A DNA stretch of 7,218 nt from NCBI GenBank assembly GCA_007129635.1, contig SKVE01000693.1, positions 1 to 7,218 on the forward strand, written 5' to 3'. Under the pieces are notes generated by a model. That model was not told the DNA's origin. It saw only the letters and a list, made by a program, of their open reading frames with translations, and searched no databases. This DNA is from Planctomycetaceae bacterium. Its GTDB lineage: Bacteria; Planctomycetota; Planctomycetia; Pirellulales; Pirellulaceae. The first letter of the stretch is position 1, and each line of letters starts with the position of its first letter. Made by a program: the position numbers and the translations under genes. Positions 5,064 to 7,218 of this stretch are shown in pieces.

Positions 5064-6434
5064 TCAGCCGCTAACCAGCACGATGCGCAGATCGCACACG
5101 TTGGTATGCGTGGGACCGGTCCGGATCAGCGCCTCGAGCGGTTCAAAGAAGCGGTAGGCGTCGTTGCGCCGCAGAAATTCCTGAGGTTCCAGTCGGAGAG
5201 TTTGCATCTGCTGGAGGACTCGCTGGTCCAGCCAAGCACCGGCTGCGTCGGTTGGACCATCTTCGCCGTCGGTCCCGCCCGACAGCAAAACGATGTCTTG
5301 GGCGGTTTCGCCGGGCCGAGTGGCCAGATGGTCTAACGCCGCCAGCACCAGTTGTTGGTTCCGTCCGCCCAGCCCACGTTGCTCGGCGGGAACCAGCCGC
5401 ACCGTGGGTTCTCCGCCGCTGATCAGACAAGCTGGTTGGCCCGCCGCACGCATCGCGACGGCGAACTGTGCCAGGCGTCTTCCGACGTTCTCGGCATCGC
5501 CTTCCAGTCGCTCGGCGGCGTCCGTTGTCGTGGCATAGCCTCGTCGGTTCGCTTCGCGAGCGGCTGCTTCCACGGCGGTGCGATTATTCCCAAGGATGCG
5601 ATGGGTCACCCGGACATTCGGCAAAGGGGCGGACTTTTGCGAAACCGCTTTGTCGGCCTGCTGCAAGTGATCGAAAACCGCATCGCAAATTCCAGCTTGC
5701 CGCGCGTCGAACTGTTCCAACACGGCCAATGCGTCGGCCGGGGTAGACGGATCGGGAACCGTCGGACCCGACGCGATGACATCCAGCGGGTCGCCCAGAA
5801 CGTCGGAAATAATCAGCACGACCATCTGACCCGCACGGCATGCGCCAGCCAGACCCCCGCCCTTGATTCGGCTCAGGTGTTTACGGACGGTGTTCAGTTG
5901 TTGGATGTTGGCTCCCGAGCCGCTCAGGTGTCGTGTGACGTCCAGTTTGTCCTTCAGCCGAATGGACGAAACGGGCGCCGGCAACAACGCGGAACCGCCG
6001 CCCGAGATCAGGCAGATACACAGGTCTCGGCGGTTCAGGCTTCCGACCAATTCCAAAATCCGATCGGCTCCTTCAACGCCCGCCTGGGTCGGTTCGTTGA
6101 TCCCCGGCGGCCTGGCGCCATGCAGATGGATCCGATTCAGTGGACGGACACAATCGTCCGGGACATTCACCCAGCCAACGACTCGTTTATCGGCCAGTAC
6201 TTGCTGTCCCAGTGCCCTTTCCAGCCCGGCCGCCATTCCGGCGCCTGCCTTACCGCACCCGACCACGGCGATCCGATCGATCTGGTCCAGTCGCCAGGCG
6301 TCGGCACCGATGGTCAGCACGTCCTCGGCCACTCGCACCTGCTCCTGGACCAGGGCATCACTGCGGACGGCATCGACCCCAGCCTGCCAGATGGCCAAAG
6401 CATCGTTTCTCAGTTGTTCCGTCGATCGAATCAT
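5064..6434 (-). CDS. Glycerate 2-kinase, GckA/MOFRL family
   Basis: Phosphorylates D-glycerate with ATP, giving 2-phosphoglycerate in this family (class II glycerate kinases), and so links glycerate from glyoxylate, serine or sugar-acid breakdown to glycolysis. The 456-residue cytosolic protein shows both domains. The N-terminal DUF4147 part has GCGKAGAGM (59-67, including K62), LISGGGSALLPAP (142-154), VRKHLSRIKGGGLA (183-196) and SDVLGDPLDVIASGPTVPDP (210-229). The C-terminal MOFRL part has LISGGEPTVRL, GLGGRNQQLVLAAL, LLSGGTDGEDGPTDAAGA (384-401) and RTGPTHTNVCDL (438-449). Length and motif order are normal. The start ATG at 6432-6434 has no strong Shine-Dalgarno; instead a 29-bp inverted repeat ends 4 bp upstream of it, suggesting control of transcription or translation. 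Close relatives are called gckA or ttuD; I do not choose one. Confidence 0.95.
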   Translation of the reverse strand: MIRSTEQLRNDALAIWQAGVDAVRSDALVQEQVRVAEDVLTIGADAWRLDQIDRIAVVGCGKAGAGMAAGLERALGQQVLADKRVVGWVNVPDDCVRPLNRIHLHGARPPGINEPTQAGVEGADRILELVGSLNRRDLCICLISGGGSALLPAPVSSIRLKDKLDVTRHLSGSGANIQQLNTVRKHLSRIKGGGLAGACRAGQMVVLIISDVLGDPLDVIASGPTVPDPSTPADALAVLEQFDARQAGICDAVFDHLQQADKAVSQKSAPLPNVRVTHRILGNNRTAVEAAAREANRRGYATTTDAAERLEGDAENVGRRLAQFAVAMRAAGQPACLISGGEPTVRLVPAEQRGLGGRNQQLVLAALDHLATRPGETAQDIVLLSGGTDGEDGPTDAAGAWLDQRVLQQMQTLRLEPQEFLRRNDAYRFFEPLEALIRTGPTHTNVCDLRIVLVSG

Positions 6435-6438
6435 GGAC

Positions 6439-6467
6439 GCATTTTCGACTGGGACTGTCGGAAATGC
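6439..6467. promoter_or_regulatory. 29-bp inverted repeat, probable operator or leader hairpin
   Basis: The arms GCATTTTCGAC (6439-6449) and GTCGGAAATGC (6457-6467) match at 10 of 11 positions around a 7-bp centre (TGGGACT). The one mismatch is a G-U pair in plus-strand RNA and a C-A mismatch in minus-strand RNA. The repeat lies 4 bp upstream of the glycerate kinase ATG and just downstream of a possible -10 (6475-6480), a classic repressor location in a divergent spacer. It could also fold in the kinase leader and hide its ribosome-binding region. No regulator gene is in view. Confidence 0.6.
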
Positions 6468-6474
6468 AACCGAC

Positions 6475-6504
6475 CTTGTAGACTCGACGCTGATTGACCG
6501 TGAA
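6475..6504 (-). promoter_or_regulatory. Weak candidate promoter of the glycerate kinase gene
   Basis: On the minus strand TTCACG (6499-6504, 4 of 6) and TACAAG (6475-6480, 4 of 6) are 18 bp apart. Transcription would start near 6468, so the message would begin at the edge of the 29-bp inverted repeat. Both hexamers are weak; the geometry with the inverted repeat is the main support. Confidence 0.25.
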
Positions 6505-6509
6505 CTTTC

Positions 6510-6515
6510 GAGGGA
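6510..6515 (+). promoter_or_regulatory. Shine-Dalgarno GAGGGA of the glycosyltransferase gene
   Basis: GAGGGA lies 8 nt before the GTG at 6524-6526 and selects it over upstream in-frame TTG (6494) and GTG (6500), which have no such motif. An in-frame stop at 6491 limits the start from the left. Confidence 0.65.
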
Positions 6516-6523
6516 CCAACTGC

Positions 6524-7218
6524 GTGAGAATCGCTCTTTTTCCGCTGGGCAGCGCTGGGGACGTGCACCCGTTTCTTGGTTTGGGACAAGCCTTGAAGAA
6601 CCGTGGCCATCATGTTGCGATCATGGTCAACGAGTATTTTCAGCAGCAGGTCCAGCGAATCGGCTTGGAGCATTACCCACTGGGAACCGCCGAGGAATTC
6701 TTGACGGTCACTCGTGACCCGGACCTTTGGCGGCCGGTGCGCAGCTTTGGCAGCGTCTTCCATCATGGCATTCATCGAGCCATGCGCGAGCAGTATGCGG
6801 TTGTCGAGGAGCATTTCGCCGATCGATCGACGCTTCTATTGTCCAATTGCTTGAGCTTCGGGGTGCGGATCGCGGCGGAGAAATTCGGCTTGCCGCTGCT
6901 GACCGTCCACATACAACCCGCGCCCTTGTGGAGCGAGCATCGTTCGCCCGCGTTACCGTGTATGCCATCCGGGTTGCCGCGGTGGTGCAAGCGGCTGATC
7001 TTCCGCTTGGGCCAGTGGCTGGTGATCGATCGCACGGTTTGTCCGGAGACCAATCGATTTCGTCGCGAACTGGGCTTGCCGCCCATGCGGCGGACGCTGG
7101 ACTGGTGGAATTCGCCGGACGGCGTCTTATGCTTGTTTCCCGAGTGGTACGCGCCCGCTCAACCGGATTGGCCGCGCCCGCTGTGGTTCAGCCAGTTTCC
7201 GATGTGGGACGAAAGCGA
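6524..7218 (+). CDS. GT-B glycosyltransferase, UGT/GT1-like (3' end outside the window)
   Basis: An open frame of 231 codons from GTG 6524 runs off the right edge, roughly half of a usual 400-450-residue enzyme. The N-terminus reads MRIALFPLGSAGDVHPFLGL, followed by GQALKNRGHHVAIMVNEYF. This is the hallmark of the acceptor-side domain of family 1 (UGT, MurG-like, rhamnosyltransferase RhlB-like) enzymes: a first beta-strand, the GSAGDVHP turn with H15, and a helix ending RGH. Later stretches LLSNCLSFGVRIAAEKFGLP and WFSQFPMWDES fit the linker into the nucleotide-sugar domain. That domain, with its donor-binding motif, is not in the window, so donor and acceptor sugars cannot be told. No signal peptide; such enzymes act on the cytosolic face of the membrane on lipids, polysaccharide precursors or small molecules. 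It is divergent from the glycerate kinase gene, with 89 bp between starts. Confidence 0.9.
   Translation, partial: MRIALFPLGSAGDVHPFLGLGQALKNRGHHVAIMVNEYFQQQVQRIGLEHYPLGTAEEFLTVTRDPDLWRPVRSFGSVFHHGIHRAMREQYAVVEEHFADRSTLLLSNCLSFGVRIAAEKFGLPLLTVHIQPAPLWSEHRSPALPCMPSGLPRWCKRLIFRLGQWLVIDRTVCPETNRFRRELGLPPMRRTLDWWNSPDGVLCLFPEWYAPAQPDWPRPLWFSQFPMWDES

Noticed and set aside
5352..6497. A 381-codon open frame on the plus strand opposite the glycerate kinase gene
   Set aside because: It is antisense to a clear enzyme with all family motifs, its product is low-similarity and compositionally odd, and long antisense frames are common opposite GC-rich genes.
1..7218. Mobile element, CRISPR array, or defence/biosynthetic system
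   Set aside because: No transposase, integrase, spaced direct-repeat array, toxin-antitoxin pair or nuclease was found. The CPBP protease alone is not evidence of a bacteriocin or defence system.

Overview
The window looks like chromosomal DNA of a planctomycete, most likely of the Pirellulales (Rhodopirellula and relatives). The evidence is the moderately high GC content, the loosely packed short operons, a DUF2617-type protein, a glycine-zipper secreted protein with an AGVSD repeat, and a membrane protein ending in a basic tail of the kind common in that group. This placement rests on remembered protein style, not on a search. I see no mobile element, tRNA, rRNA or CRISPR array.

Layout. 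Positions 1-10 hold the first codons of a gene that runs off the left edge on the minus strand. Positions 11-410 have no convincing gene, but 301-413 is a structured, repeat-like element that ends in a strong hairpin at the stop codon of the next gene. A minus-strand DUF2617-family gene follows (411-974, GTG start), with a textbook sigma70-type promoter (TTGTCT, 17 bp, TATAAT) just upstream. A rho-independent terminator at 1100-1131 closes a minus-strand cluster of three genes: thyA (thymidylate synthase, 3281-4075), an unknown six-helix membrane protein (1924-3132) and a CPBP/CAAX-type intramembrane protease (1149-1919). The last two are 4 bp apart and are probably co-transcribed.

A 306-bp divergent intergenic region separates thyA from a plus-strand gene for an exported glycine-zipper protein (4382-5029). 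That gene converges on a minus-strand glycerate 2-kinase of the GckA/MOFRL family (5064-6434). A short divergent spacer carries a 29-bp inverted repeat next to the kinase start. The window ends inside a plus-strand GT-B glycosyltransferase (6524 to beyond 7218).

How the genes work together. ThyA makes dTMP and dihydrofolate; the usual partner folA is not present here. The glycerate kinase feeds 2-phosphoglycerate into glycolysis. The glycosyltransferase and the glycine-zipper protein are envelope-related. The genes do not form one pathway, and I do not see a defence or mobile system. The most interesting signals are regulatory or structural: the 29-bp inverted repeat, the repeat-like element at the left, and the strong DUF2617 promoter with the terminator next to it.
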